The notes under the pieces: generated by a model
Databases searched by the model: none
Seen by the model: the letters and a program-made list of their open reading frames with translations, nothing else
What the model was told of the DNA's origin: nothing
Source: Firmicutes bacterium UBA993
GTDB lineage: Bacteria; Bacillota; Dethiobacteria; DTU022
Reading direction: 5' to 3'
Assembly (NCBI GenBank): GCA_002292015.1
Contig: DBBD01000079.1
Location: forward strand, 5,825-18,916
DNA: 13,092 nucleotides
Shown: positions 1-6,915 of the stretch, piece by piece
Layout of the letters: every line of letters begins with the position of its first letter
Numbering within the stretch: the first letter of the stretch is position 1
Made by a program: the position numbers and the translations under genes

Positions 1-1
1 C

Positions 2-37
2 AGTGACGGGGTTTAGTCTCGTCACTTTTGTTTTATT
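2..37 (+). terminator. Rho-independent terminator of a gene left of the window
   Basis: A 7-bp perfect stem (AGTGACG at 2-8 with CGTCACT at 20-26), extended inward by G-T and G-C pairs around a small loop, is followed by the T-rich tract TTTTGTTTTATT. The T tract lies on the plus-strand side, so it should stop a plus-strand transcript entering from the left. That transcript would converge on the regulator gene ending at 71. Whether it also serves the minus strand cannot be judged because the sequence ends at base 1. Confidence 0.75.
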
Positions 38-70
38 GAGATTGTCTGTTCTGCTCTTTAAATTGAACTA

Positions 71-940
71 TCAAGACCGGTCAGTCTGCAGCAGGCCGTG
101 CAGGATAATATCGTAAACTGCCTCCAGGACATACTCAGCCCCGTATTTTTGATCTAAAATCTCACGGTAGGAGAAGGTATCAAGCATCGATATCATGGCA
201 AAACTGGCAATCTCACTGTTGATCGGCCGGATTGATCCGCTTTTGATGCCCCGGGCAAGATCTTTGGCCAGCGGGTCAACCCAGGCTTTCCTTAAGATTT
301 CTTCCGCCCTGGCACGCTCTTCGCGATCTTCATGGCGCAGCGATTCCTTTAGTAAGTTGATCGAGGTCAGCACCCGGCCTGCGTAAGCATGTCCGGCCTT
401 CCATCTTTTCTCCAGTCTGCCAAGCGGAGTTTTTTCCCGGCGAATACCGTCCAGCGAACTTTTTGAAAATGAATTAAAAATGCTGTCCAGGCAGGTTAAA
501 TAAAGATCTTTTTTGTTTTTAAAGTAATAGTAAAAAGAGGGCTTGGTTATGCCCACGCTTTCCATTATTTCGGCAATAGTGGTATTGTTGTAACCCTTTC
601 GCAAAAATATCTGCGAGGCATCTTTAATAATTAAACTCTTTGTTTGCGATTCAGAGTAGCCGCCAGCCTTGCGTTTTGCTTTTTGAACCGCAGAAAATTT
701 TGCTTTACGCTCCCACATGGCCGAAGCATACGCGAGGGGAATTGCTTCGGCGTTGCATTTTTTTAGGAACAGCAGCCGATCAAGATGCTGTTGATTGTAA
801 AAAGCCTGGTTACCGCTTTTGTTGACAGGCGAGTGCAGATATTTCATGCGCAGGTAATAGTGGATTAGCTGTTTGCTGATGCCGGAACGCTTTGCCAGTT
901 CACCGATTCTCACTACTTTTTCGTCGATGGAAATTTCCAT
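71..940 (-). CDS. MerR-HTH/TetR fusion transcriptional regulator
   Basis: This 289-residue DNA-binding regulator carries two different helix-turn-helix modules. Residues about 9-62 resemble the MerR N-terminal domain (RIGELAKRSGISKQLIHYYL), and residues about 101-150 are a classical TetR HTH (TTIAEIMESVGITKPSFYYYF), followed by a roughly 140-residue helical C-terminal part expected to bind ligand and dimerise. An in-frame ATG at 955 gives five more residues, but I prefer the ATG at 940 because GAGGTG lies 7 bases upstream of it while the ATG at 955 has no ribosome site. The gene is divergent from the acyl-CoA cluster starting at 1139, so it is probably the local regulator, with a CoA ester as a likely effector (inference; TetR proteins beside beta-oxidation genes often sense acyl-CoAs). 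The fusion architecture is seen; its operator and ligand are unknown. Confidence 0.88.
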   Translation of the reverse strand: MEISIDEKVVRIGELAKRSGISKQLIHYYLRMKYLHSPVNKSGNQAFYNQQHLDRLLFLKKCNAEAIPLAYASAMWERKAKFSAVQKAKRKAGGYSESQTKSLIIKDASQIFLRKGYNNTTIAEIMESVGITKPSFYYYFKNKKDLYLTCLDSIFNSFSKSSLDGIRREKTPLGRLEKRWKAGHAYAGRVLTSINLLKESLRHEDREERARAEEILRKAWVDPLAKDLARGIKSGSIRPINSEIASFAMISMLDTFSYREILDQKYGAEYVLEAVYDIILHGLLQTDRS

Positions 941-978
941 TTTAGCACACCTCATATTATTGGCGGATTTTATGTATT

Positions 979-1120
979 CATTATATGCTTTTTATACAAT
1001 TCCTCTACTATAATTTTCGGAAAGGGCAGCTATTTAGGAAATATTATCAAAATATAAAGTTGACTAAAAATATTGATTAAACCCAGTCAAAAGAATACAC
1101 TTAAGTCATCCATTATATGC
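979..1120. promoter_or_regulatory. Divergent intergenic region with repeated 10-mer CATTATATGC
   Basis: The 10-mer CATTATATGC occurs twice in the divergent intergenic region, at 979-988 and 1111-1120, in the same orientation. The left copy covers a perfect minus-strand TATAAT (980-985) that could be the -10 of the regulator gene. The right copy sits just before the ribosome site of the SDR gene, near the predicted plus-strand start of transcription. An inverted pair TTGACT (1060-1065) / AGTCAA (1085-1090) lies between. These are candidate operators for the MerR/TetR fusion protein; no binding evidence exists. Confidence 0.35.
1073..1101 (+). promoter_or_regulatory. Possible sigma-A promoter of the catabolic cluster
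   Basis: TTGATT at 1073-1078 and TACACT at 1096-1101 are separated by exactly 17 bases. Each matches the TTGACA/TATAAT consensus at four of six positions. Transcription would start near 1108, about 30 bases before the ATG at 1139. A plus-strand TATAAT also lies at 1009-1014, but without a convincing -35 sequence. The assignment is weak and rests on spacing and position only. Confidence 0.35.
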
Positions 1121-1138
1121 AAGGGGGTAATGTTGAGA

Positions 1139-2050
1139 ATGGCGGAATTAAGGTTTGAGAACAAGGTGGCAGTGGTTACCGGTGCCGGTGGAGGTTTGGG
1201 CAAGGCTTATGCCCTGCTCCTTGCCGCACGGGGTGCAAAGGTAGTGGTTAACGACCTGGGGGGGACCTTTGACGGCAGCGGCTCCAATGCCACTTTTGCC
1301 CAGCAGGTTGTTGACGAAATTAAAGCTGCCGGCGGCGAGGCGGTGGCTAATTACGACAGCGTTGCCGAGTGGGACAGCGCCCGGAACATTATTAACACCG
1401 CGGTTGACACCTTCGGCCGACTGGATATTCTGATCAACAATGCCGGCATTTTGAGGGACAAAAGTATCTTAAAAATGGAGATGGAAGATTATAGAAAGAT
1501 CATGTCTGTACACCTTGACGGTACTTTTTTCTGCACCAAGGCTGCTTTTGCGATCATGAAGGATCAGGCTTACGGCAGGATTGTATCTACCGCTTCTGCC
1601 GCGGGCCTCTACGGCAATTTTGGGCAGACCAACTACGGGGCGGCCAAGATGGGTATAGTCGGGATGATGAATTGTGTGGCCCAGGAAGGCGCCCGTTACA
1701 ACATTAAGGCTAACACCATTGTGCCGACGGCCGGGACCAGGCTTACTTTTACAGTAATGCCGGAAGATATAATCGGCAAAGTCAGGCCCGAGTACGTAGC
1801 GCCGATTGTGGCCTGGCTCTGCTCGGAGGAATGCACGGAAACGGCAAGAATGATCAGTGCCGGTGGCGGCTACTTCAGCCGGGCGGCGGTGGTTGAAGGA
1901 CCCGGCGTGGTTTTTGATTCCACTAAAGAGATTACTGTTGAGATGATTGTTGAAAAGCTGGATCAGATCATGACCCTTGAAGGCGGGCGCGAGTATACTT
2001 CGGCGATGGAGCAGGCCGGAACGGTACTTTCCAAAATGATCGTGAGTTAA
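1139..2050 (+). CDS. SDR-family (3R)-hydroxyacyl-CoA dehydrogenase, MFE-2 type
   Basis: This 303-residue short-chain dehydrogenase is predicted to oxidise (R)-3-hydroxyacyl-CoA to 3-oxoacyl-CoA with NAD. The Rossmann motif TGAGGGLG is at residues 14-21, D39 follows the second strand (NAD preference), NNAG is at 100-103, and the catalytic set is S153, Y166 and K170. Segments such as VVNDLGG, YGNFGQTNYGAAK and VMPEDI..PEYVAPIVAWLC closely resemble the dehydrogenase domain of eukaryotic peroxisomal multifunctional enzyme 2 (HSD17B4), as does the length beyond the usual 250 residues. The frame is open from 1073, but I choose the ATG at 1139 because AAGGGGGT lies 10 bases upstream; ATG 1130 is too close to that site, and TTG 1133 is a possible alternative. 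The next gene encodes the matching hydratase. Confidence 0.9.
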   Translation: MAELRFENKVAVVTGAGGGLGKAYALLLAARGAKVVVNDLGGTFDGSGSNATFAQQVVDEIKAAGGEAVANYDSVAEWDSARNIINTAVDTFGRLDILINNAGILRDKSILKMEMEDYRKIMSVHLDGTFFCTKAAFAIMKDQAYGRIVSTASAAGLYGNFGQTNYGAAKMGIVGMMNCVAQEGARYNIKANTIVPTAGTRLTFTVMPEDIIGKVRPEYVAPIVAWLCSEECTETARMISAGGGYFSRAAVVEGPGVVFDSTKEITVEMIVEKLDQIMTLEGGREYTSAMEQAGTVLSKMIVS

Positions 2051-2092
2051 ACGGTTGTCCAATTTAAGTTAATTTAAGGAAGGAGAATAATT

Positions 2093-2938
2093 ATGCCGAT
2101 AGATCCGAAATTGGTTGGTAAAGAGCTTCCGGCATTGGAATACAGCTACACCCAAAAAGATATACTGCTTTACGCTTTGGGGATCGGTGCGGGTGCTGAC
2201 CCCGATGATCTGAAATTTGTTTACGAAAGCGAACTGGCAGTCATTCCGACTTTTGGGGTGATTCCACCCTTCGGCGCCCTCTTTGGCATTGTCGGGATGG
2301 AAGGGATGGATTTTAACCTGGCCATGTTGCTGCACGGCGAACAGTATCTTGAAATATACCAACCGATTCCCACGGAGGGGACAATTACTTCGTATCCCCG
2401 GATAGCAGCAATTTACGACAAAGGTAAAGGGGCGCTGGTTGAGCTTGATGTGATAACAAAAAACAGCAAGGGGGAAGCGCTGTTTAAGAACCGCTTCAGT
2501 ACCTTTATCCGCGGCGAAGGAGGCTTTGGCGGAGAAAAGGGGCCCGAACCGGGGTTTGCAGCTCCGGAACGAAAACCCGACCGGGTTGTCGAAATGAAAA
2601 CATTACCACAACAGGCCTTGCTTTACAGGCTATCCGGTGATTTTAATCCTCTTCATGCCGACCCGAATTTTGCCGCAATGGGCGGTTTTGAAAAGCCGAT
2701 TTTGCACGGACTTTGCACCTTCGGCTTTGCGGGGCGGGCAGTCCTGAAAGAGTATTGCCACAACGATCCGGCCAAGTTTAAAGCGATCAAAGCGCGTTTT
2801 TCGCGCCACGTTTATCCCGGTGAAACCATCGTTACCGAAATGTGGCAGGAAGAAGATGATCAGATTATTATTCGGGCGAAAACCGCCGAACGCGACGAAT
2901 ACTGCCTGACCAATGCGGCTGTCTGGCTAAACAAATAA
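2093..2938 (+). CDS. MaoC-like (R)-specific enoyl-CoA hydratase (hydratase 2)
   Basis: This 281-residue double hot-dog protein is expected to hydrate trans-2-enoyl-CoA to (R)-3-hydroxyacyl-CoA, or the reverse. The N-terminal half (about 5-140) is the substrate-covering MaoC-N hot dog. The C-terminal half carries the hydratase-2 motif: D183, N185 and H188 in GDFNPLHADP, followed by GFEKPILHGLCTFG. These correspond to the catalytic Asp-Asn-His set of yeast and human MFE-2 hydratase 2. A GGAAGGAG ribosome site precedes the ATG. It lies 42 bases after the SDR gene, and the two gene products together reproduce MFE-2 as separate proteins, which strongly suggests consecutive steps with (R) stereochemistry. 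Confidence 0.92.
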   Translation: MPIDPKLVGKELPALEYSYTQKDILLYALGIGAGADPDDLKFVYESELAVIPTFGVIPPFGALFGIVGMEGMDFNLAMLLHGEQYLEIYQPIPTEGTITSYPRIAAIYDKGKGALVELDVITKNSKGEALFKNRFSTFIRGEGGFGGEKGPEPGFAAPERKPDRVVEMKTLPQQALLYRLSGDFNPLHADPNFAAMGGFEKPILHGLCTFGFAGRAVLKEYCHNDPAKFKAIKARFSRHVYPGETIVTEMWQEEDDQIIIRAKTAERDEYCLTNAAVWLNK

Positions 2939-2960
2939 ATGAGATCGGAGTGAAGAATCG

Positions 2961-4427
2961 TTGATTGGTATCTGTTCATATGCAGGCTATGTCCCCCGCT
3001 ACCGCCTGAACCGGATGACTATCTTCAGCGCCATGGGCTGGTTCAACCCGGCGATTATTATGAATGCTGCCGGCGATAAAGCGGTGGCCAATTACGACGA
3101 GGACGCCGTTACCATGGCGGTTGAAGCAGGATTGCGCTGCTTAAGAGGTTTTAACCCGCAAGAGCTGGGGGCAGTATATTTTGCTTCGACCACGGCCCCT
3201 TTCAAAGAAAGGCAAAATGCTAACCTGGTGGCAGGTGCGCTTGCCGCGGAAGAAGAAATTAGAACTGTCGATTGTGCCGGTTCGGTTAAGTCCGGAACGG
3301 CTGCTTTGCTGGCAGCCCTTGAATACTCGGCTGCTGAAAACGGCAAACAGGCTATTGCCTGTGCTGCTGACTGCCGGATGGGCAAAGTCGGATCAGTCCA
3401 GGAAATGGTCTTCGGCGACGGCGGCGCCGCCATGCTTGTCGGCGGCGATCAAGTAATTGCTGCCTATAAGGGGTCCTATTCACTGTCCTGCGATTTTGTC
3501 GATCATTTACGCGGTGCTAACTCAAAATACGATCGCCAGTGGGAAGAACGTTGGATCAGAGACCTAGGCTACGACCAGATGATACCAAAGGTAGTTGCCG
3601 GGTTACTTAATAAATACGATCTGCAGCTCTCTGATTTTAGCAAAGTGATCTACCCCTGCTATTACGGCGGCGCCAGGAAGAATATTAACCGTAAAATTGG
3701 TTTAAATCCAGACCAGATCCAGGACGAGCTGATGATGGATGCCGGCGATACCGGTTCGGCCCACCCGCTGTTGATGCTCGCAAAAGCCCTGGAAGCTGCC
3801 GTCCCGGGAGATCGGCTGTTGGTTGTCAGTTACGGTAACGGTTGCGATGCCCTGATCTTTGAAGTTACTGAAGCGATCGTTGCTTATCGCGACCGGGTAA
3901 GAGTAACTGATTCAATTAATAATCAGCTCGAACTCGATAGCCTTTATAAATACCTCGCATGGCGCGATATGTTGCCGTTGGAAATTGGGATGCGCGGCGA
4001 AGAAGAACGGTTAACCCGCTGGTCGCTAGTCTGGCGCAGTCGCCGGGCGATTCTAAGCTTGCAGGGCAGCCGCTGCCTGGCATGCGCGACCCAGCAATAT
4101 CCGCCGCAACGGGTTTGTGTTAATCCTGACTGCGGAGCTGTCGATCAGATGGCGCCGGTTACTTTATCGACCCAAAAGGGAAAGATAGTCAGTTTTACTT
4201 CTGATTTACTGGCTGCTTCGATCAATCCCCCAGCTATTTATGGTAATGTTGATTTTGAAAACGGAGGGCGCTGTATGATGGATTTTACCGATTGCGTTCT
4301 CGACGATTTACAAGTGGGGATGGAAGTGCGTTTTACTTTCCGGATCAAGTACTATGATTCTAAGCGGGACACCACTTTTTATTTTTGGAAGGCCGTCCCG
4401 GTAAAGGAGGTGCCCGTCAATGGCTGA
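2961..4427 (+). CDS. HMG-CoA synthase-like protein fused to DUF35 zinc-ribbon/OB domain
   Basis: Residues about 1-310 have the thiolase fold of the HMG-CoA synthase family, and about 345-480 form a DUF35 domain: a rubredoxin-like zinc ribbon with C372, C375, C386 and C391, then an OB fold. In archaea a separate DUF35 protein bridges thiolase and HMG-CoA synthase and holds the CoA pantetheine arm; here it is fused. By eye, the usual catalytic Glu, Cys and His of HMG-CoA synthase fall on T77, V109 and P232 in the local motifs FASTTAPF, GSVKSGTAA and VIYPCYY, so ordinary synthase activity is doubtful. C105 is nearby but off-register. The start is a TTG with GGAG 10 bases upstream. The stop overlaps the next thiolase gene by 8 bases, implying translational coupling and a complex. 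A scaffold or non-canonical Claisen enzyme is the best guess. Confidence 0.85.
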   Translation: MIGICSYAGYVPRYRLNRMTIFSAMGWFNPAIIMNAAGDKAVANYDEDAVTMAVEAGLRCLRGFNPQELGAVYFASTTAPFKERQNANLVAGALAAEEEIRTVDCAGSVKSGTAALLAALEYSAAENGKQAIACAADCRMGKVGSVQEMVFGDGGAAMLVGGDQVIAAYKGSYSLSCDFVDHLRGANSKYDRQWEERWIRDLGYDQMIPKVVAGLLNKYDLQLSDFSKVIYPCYYGGARKNINRKIGLNPDQIQDELMMDAGDTGSAHPLLMLAKALEAAVPGDRLLVVSYGNGCDALIFEVTEAIVAYRDRVRVTDSINNQLELDSLYKYLAWRDMLPLEIGMRGEEERLTRWSLVWRSRRAILSLQGSRCLACATQQYPPQRVCVNPDCGAVDQMAPVTLSTQKGKIVSFTSDLLAASINPPAIYGNVDFENGGRCMMDFTDCVLDDLQVGMEVRFTFRIKYYDSKRDTTFYFWKAVPVKEVPVNG

Positions 4428-5625
4428 TGGTATCAGGGATAAAGTAGCAATACTGGGTATGGGTTGTACTGTTTTTGGCGAGCGCTGGGAGGATGATTCA
4501 GCTGACCTTCTGCTCGAAGCGTTTCTGGAATGCCTGGAAGATGCCGGGATTGAAAAAAAAGATATAAATGCGGCCTGGATCGGCAATCACATTGACGAAA
4601 TCGGCATCGGCAAGGGTGGTTGCTACCTGGCTAATGCCCTGCACCTGCCTTTTATACCGGTTACCCGTGTGGAAAACTTCTGCGCATCGGGTACCGAAGC
4701 ATTTCGGGGAGCCTGCTACGCCGTAGCATCCGGTGCTTACGACATTGTGCTGGCTGCCGGAGTTGAGAAACTCAAAGACGTTGGCTACGGGGGGTTGCCC
4801 GATTCCCCTATTTTTGGCCAGCTGGCCCGTTTGCTCAGTCCCAACGCCACGGCGCCGGGAATGTTTGCCCAACTGGCTACCGCATACTCGGCCAAGCATG
4901 GCATACCGATGGACAAAATTAAAGAGGCCATTACCCATATTTCCTGGAAAAGCCACCAAAACGGGGCCAAGAATCCGAAGGCGCACCTTCGCAAGGAAAT
5001 TTCAACCTTCCAGATTTGCGAATCGCCTTTTGTTGCTTACCCGCTCGGTCTTTTTGATTGTTGTGGGGTCAGTGACGGATCGGCAATGGCCATCGTTACC
5101 ACCCCCGAAATCGCCAGGAAACTGAAACCAAGCCAGGAGTTGGTCATGGTTAAAGCGTTGCAGATATCTGTCAGTTCAGGAGAAGAGCTGCTTTCTAACC
5201 GCTGGGATGGCAGCAGCCTGATGACTACTCAGCATGCTGCCGAAAAAGCCTATGCCGAAGCGGGGATAAAGAACCCGCGCGAAGAGATCGGTATGATTGA
5301 AGTTCACGACTGTTTTTCAATTACGGAAATGGTTACCATGGAAGATTTGCAGATTTCGCCGCCGGGAAAGGCTCCTGATGATATTCTAAACGGCTTTTAC
5401 GATCTGGACGGGCCGGTAGCCTGCCAGCCTGATGGTGGGTTAAAATGTTTTGGTCATCCGATTGGTGCTTCCGGGCTGCGGATGATTTACGAACTTTATA
5501 ACCAGCTGCTCAGGCGCTGGCCGGAAGATCGCCTGGTAAAAGATCCCAAAATGGGCCTCAGCCATAACCTGGGCGGTGTCCCGTCACAAAATGTATGCAG
5601 TATCTGTATTCTCGGTAAAGAATGA
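4420..5625 (+). CDS. Thiolase, SCP2/archaeal acetoacetyl-CoA thiolase type
   Basis: This 401-residue thiolase-superfamily enzyme should cleave a 3-oxoacyl-CoA with CoA, or condense two acyl-CoAs. The nucleophile is C88 in ENFCASGTEAFR. Other active-site blocks are HDCFS (in place of the NEAFA loop of classical thiolases), KCFGHPIGASG with the catalytic His, and a C-terminal SHNLGG block replacing the second Cys (CxGGG) of classical thiolases. That pattern is typical of SCP2-like and archaeal thiolases that work with DUF35 partners, and of BbsB of anaerobic toluene degradation. An excellent AAAGGAGGTG lies 7 bases before the ATG, inside the end of the preceding HMG-CoA-synthase/DUF35 gene. It is very probably the catalytic half of a complex with that protein; the acyl substrate is not determined. 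Confidence 0.9.
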   Translation: MADGIRDKVAILGMGCTVFGERWEDDSADLLLEAFLECLEDAGIEKKDINAAWIGNHIDEIGIGKGGCYLANALHLPFIPVTRVENFCASGTEAFRGACYAVASGAYDIVLAAGVEKLKDVGYGGLPDSPIFGQLARLLSPNATAPGMFAQLATAYSAKHGIPMDKIKEAITHISWKSHQNGAKNPKAHLRKEISTFQICESPFVAYPLGLFDCCGVSDGSAMAIVTTPEIARKLKPSQELVMVKALQISVSSGEELLSNRWDGSSLMTTQHAAEKAYAEAGIKNPREEIGMIEVHDCFSITEMVTMEDLQISPPGKAPDDILNGFYDLDGPVACQPDGGLKCFGHPIGASGLRMIYELYNQLLRRWPEDRLVKDPKMGLSHNLGGVPSQNVCSICILGKE

Positions 5626-5859
5626 GGCGGCGGGATGCTTGGGGGACTGTAAAACAGCCGCCGGTGAAGTGAAAAAAAGAGTTGCCCTGGCTGATTCAGG
5701 AATCAACCAGGGATGTTATACTGGTTACCGCCGCAGTGAACGGGTATGCTGTTGAAGGGTATCATAAAAAAGTGGAGAATATGTAACCGGGTGATTAACC
5801 GTTGCAGGATAAATTGTTTAAAGCTTCAGGTATTTGCACCATTGCCGGAGGTGGTTTGA
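5626..5859. other. 234-base structured spacer inside the catabolic cluster
   Basis: This gap separates the SCP2-type thiolase from the CoA-transferase pair and contains no convincing gene. It begins with GGCGGC (5626-5631), which can pair with GCCGCC (5657-5662). It then has an A-rich stretch, a long near-perfect inverted repeat (5685-5712) and an unstructured 3' part leading to the ribosome site GGAGGTGG before the TTG at 5860. I see no good sigma-A promoter and no T-tract terminator on the plus strand. It may be a processing or transcript-stability element, or an unrecognised leader. Confidence 0.5.
5685..5712. repeat. 28-base near-perfect inverted repeat
   Basis: CCCTGG, one unpaired base, TGATTC, a 2-base centre, GAATCA, one unpaired base, and CCAGGG form a hairpin with 12 pairs and one C/A mismatch. 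On the plus strand it is not followed by T residues. On the minus strand it is followed after a few bases by TCTTTTTTTC, so formally it is a minus-strand terminator, yet no minus-strand gene precedes it. It could alternatively be a protein-binding palindrome or an RNA processing hairpin. Confidence 0.8.
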
Positions 5860-6882
5860 TTGGCTGACTTCACAGAACTGTTAAAAGAAAAAAATGTAAC
5901 CTACAGGCCGGGGGGCTGCGGCAAGATCTATACCGATCCCGATGCTGACCGGGCACGGGTCTATTTTCGCGACCAAAAACCACGAAAAATGGTCGAAAAA
6001 ACAACAACGGTCAGCGAAGCGGTAAAGAATTTTGTGAGTGACGGCGATTACATCGGGATTGGCGGTTTTGGGGCCAATCGCATTCCGACAGCTGTACTGC
6101 ACGAGATGGTGCGCCAGGGTAAGAAAAGTATTGGCCTGTCCGGGCATACGGCAACCCATGACTTTCAAATTTTGGTTGCCGGCAAATGTATCGATCGCTG
6201 CGATATCGCTTATGTTGTAGGACTTGAGGCGCGCGGTCTCTCCAAGATTGCCCGCACTGCCATTGAAAGCGGGGAAATTGATACCACGGAGTGGACCAAT
6301 GCCGCCTTGACCTGGAGATACAAAGCGGCAGCGATGGGCTTATCATTCATGCCGGTGCGCTGTATGCTGGGAACCGATACTCAGAAATTCAGTGCGGCAA
6401 TGGAAATGGAGTGCCCCTTTACCGGCACCAGGTACCTGGCTGTTCCCGCTCTTTATCCCGATGTGGGGATTATTCACGTGCACCGGTCCGACGTTTACGG
6501 TAATTGCCAGATAGACGGGATTATGGTGGCCGACAGCGACCTGGCCCGGGCTGCCAAGCGGTTGATCATTACCACCGAACGGTTGGTGCCCAACCGGGTT
6601 ATTCGCCGTGAACCAACCAAAACTGTAATTCCCTACTACCTTGTCGATGCCGTGATCGAGGTGCCCTTTGGCAGTTACCCGGGAAACATGGCTTACGAAT
6701 ATTTTAGTGATGAAGCTCACCTGCGCGATTGGCTGAAAGCGGAAAACGATCCTGAAGATTTAGCCGCTTTTCTGCAGCGCCATATCTACGGGGTAAAGGA
6801 TTTTAACGGCTACCTTGATCAGATTGGCGGTATGAGTCGCCTGCAGGAACTGAGATACCAGGAAAACCTGGTCGAGAAATAG
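5860..6882 (+). CDS. Class I CoA-transferase, glutaconate CoA-transferase-like subunit A
   Basis: This 340-residue protein is the alpha subunit of a family I CoA-transferase of the GctA type, which moves CoA between carboxylic acids with the beta subunit encoded next. Recognisable blocks are DGDYIGIGGFGANRIPTAVL (the CoA-binding glycine loop, about 62-81), the AAAMGLSFMPVRCMLGTD region, YPDVGIIHVHRSDVYGNCQI, and RREPTKTVIPYYLVDAVIEVP near the C-terminus. Compared with Acidaminococcus GctA it carries about 45 extra N-terminal residues before the conserved domain. The start is a TTG preceded by GGAGGTGG at 5 bases. It lies 33 bases from the beta-subunit ATG. Related proteins include the IpdA ring-cleaving hydrolase of steroid degradation, so a hydrolase or retro-Claisen role is a minor alternative. 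The acid substrate is unknown. Confidence 0.85.
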   Translation: MADFTELLKEKNVTYRPGGCGKIYTDPDADRARVYFRDQKPRKMVEKTTTVSEAVKNFVSDGDYIGIGGFGANRIPTAVLHEMVRQGKKSIGLSGHTATHDFQILVAGKCIDRCDIAYVVGLEARGLSKIARTAIESGEIDTTEWTNAALTWRYKAAAMGLSFMPVRCMLGTDTQKFSAAMEMECPFTGTRYLAVPALYPDVGIIHVHRSDVYGNCQIDGIMVADSDLARAAKRLIITTERLVPNRVIRREPTKTVIPYYLVDAVIEVPFGSYPGNMAYEYFSDEAHLRDWLKAENDPEDLAAFLQRHIYGVKDFNGYLDQIGGMSRLQELRYQENLVEK

Positions 6883-6915
6883 GTAAGTTTGCGGCCAAAG
6901 GAGGGACTTATAAAA

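Noticed and set aside
1469..2062. Long minus-strand open frame inside the SDR gene
   Set aside because: It is antisense to a clear SDR with all motifs, has no family resemblance and no ribosome site.
2061..2080. Tandem AATTTAAG repeat before the MaoC gene
   Set aside because: Two AT-rich copies in a short spacer; too simple to support a function.
5669..5755. Small plus-strand frame (GTG start, 28 codons) spanning the spacer hairpin
   Set aside because: No ribosome-binding site at a proper distance, the inverted repeat dictates much of its sequence, and it resembles no known peptide.
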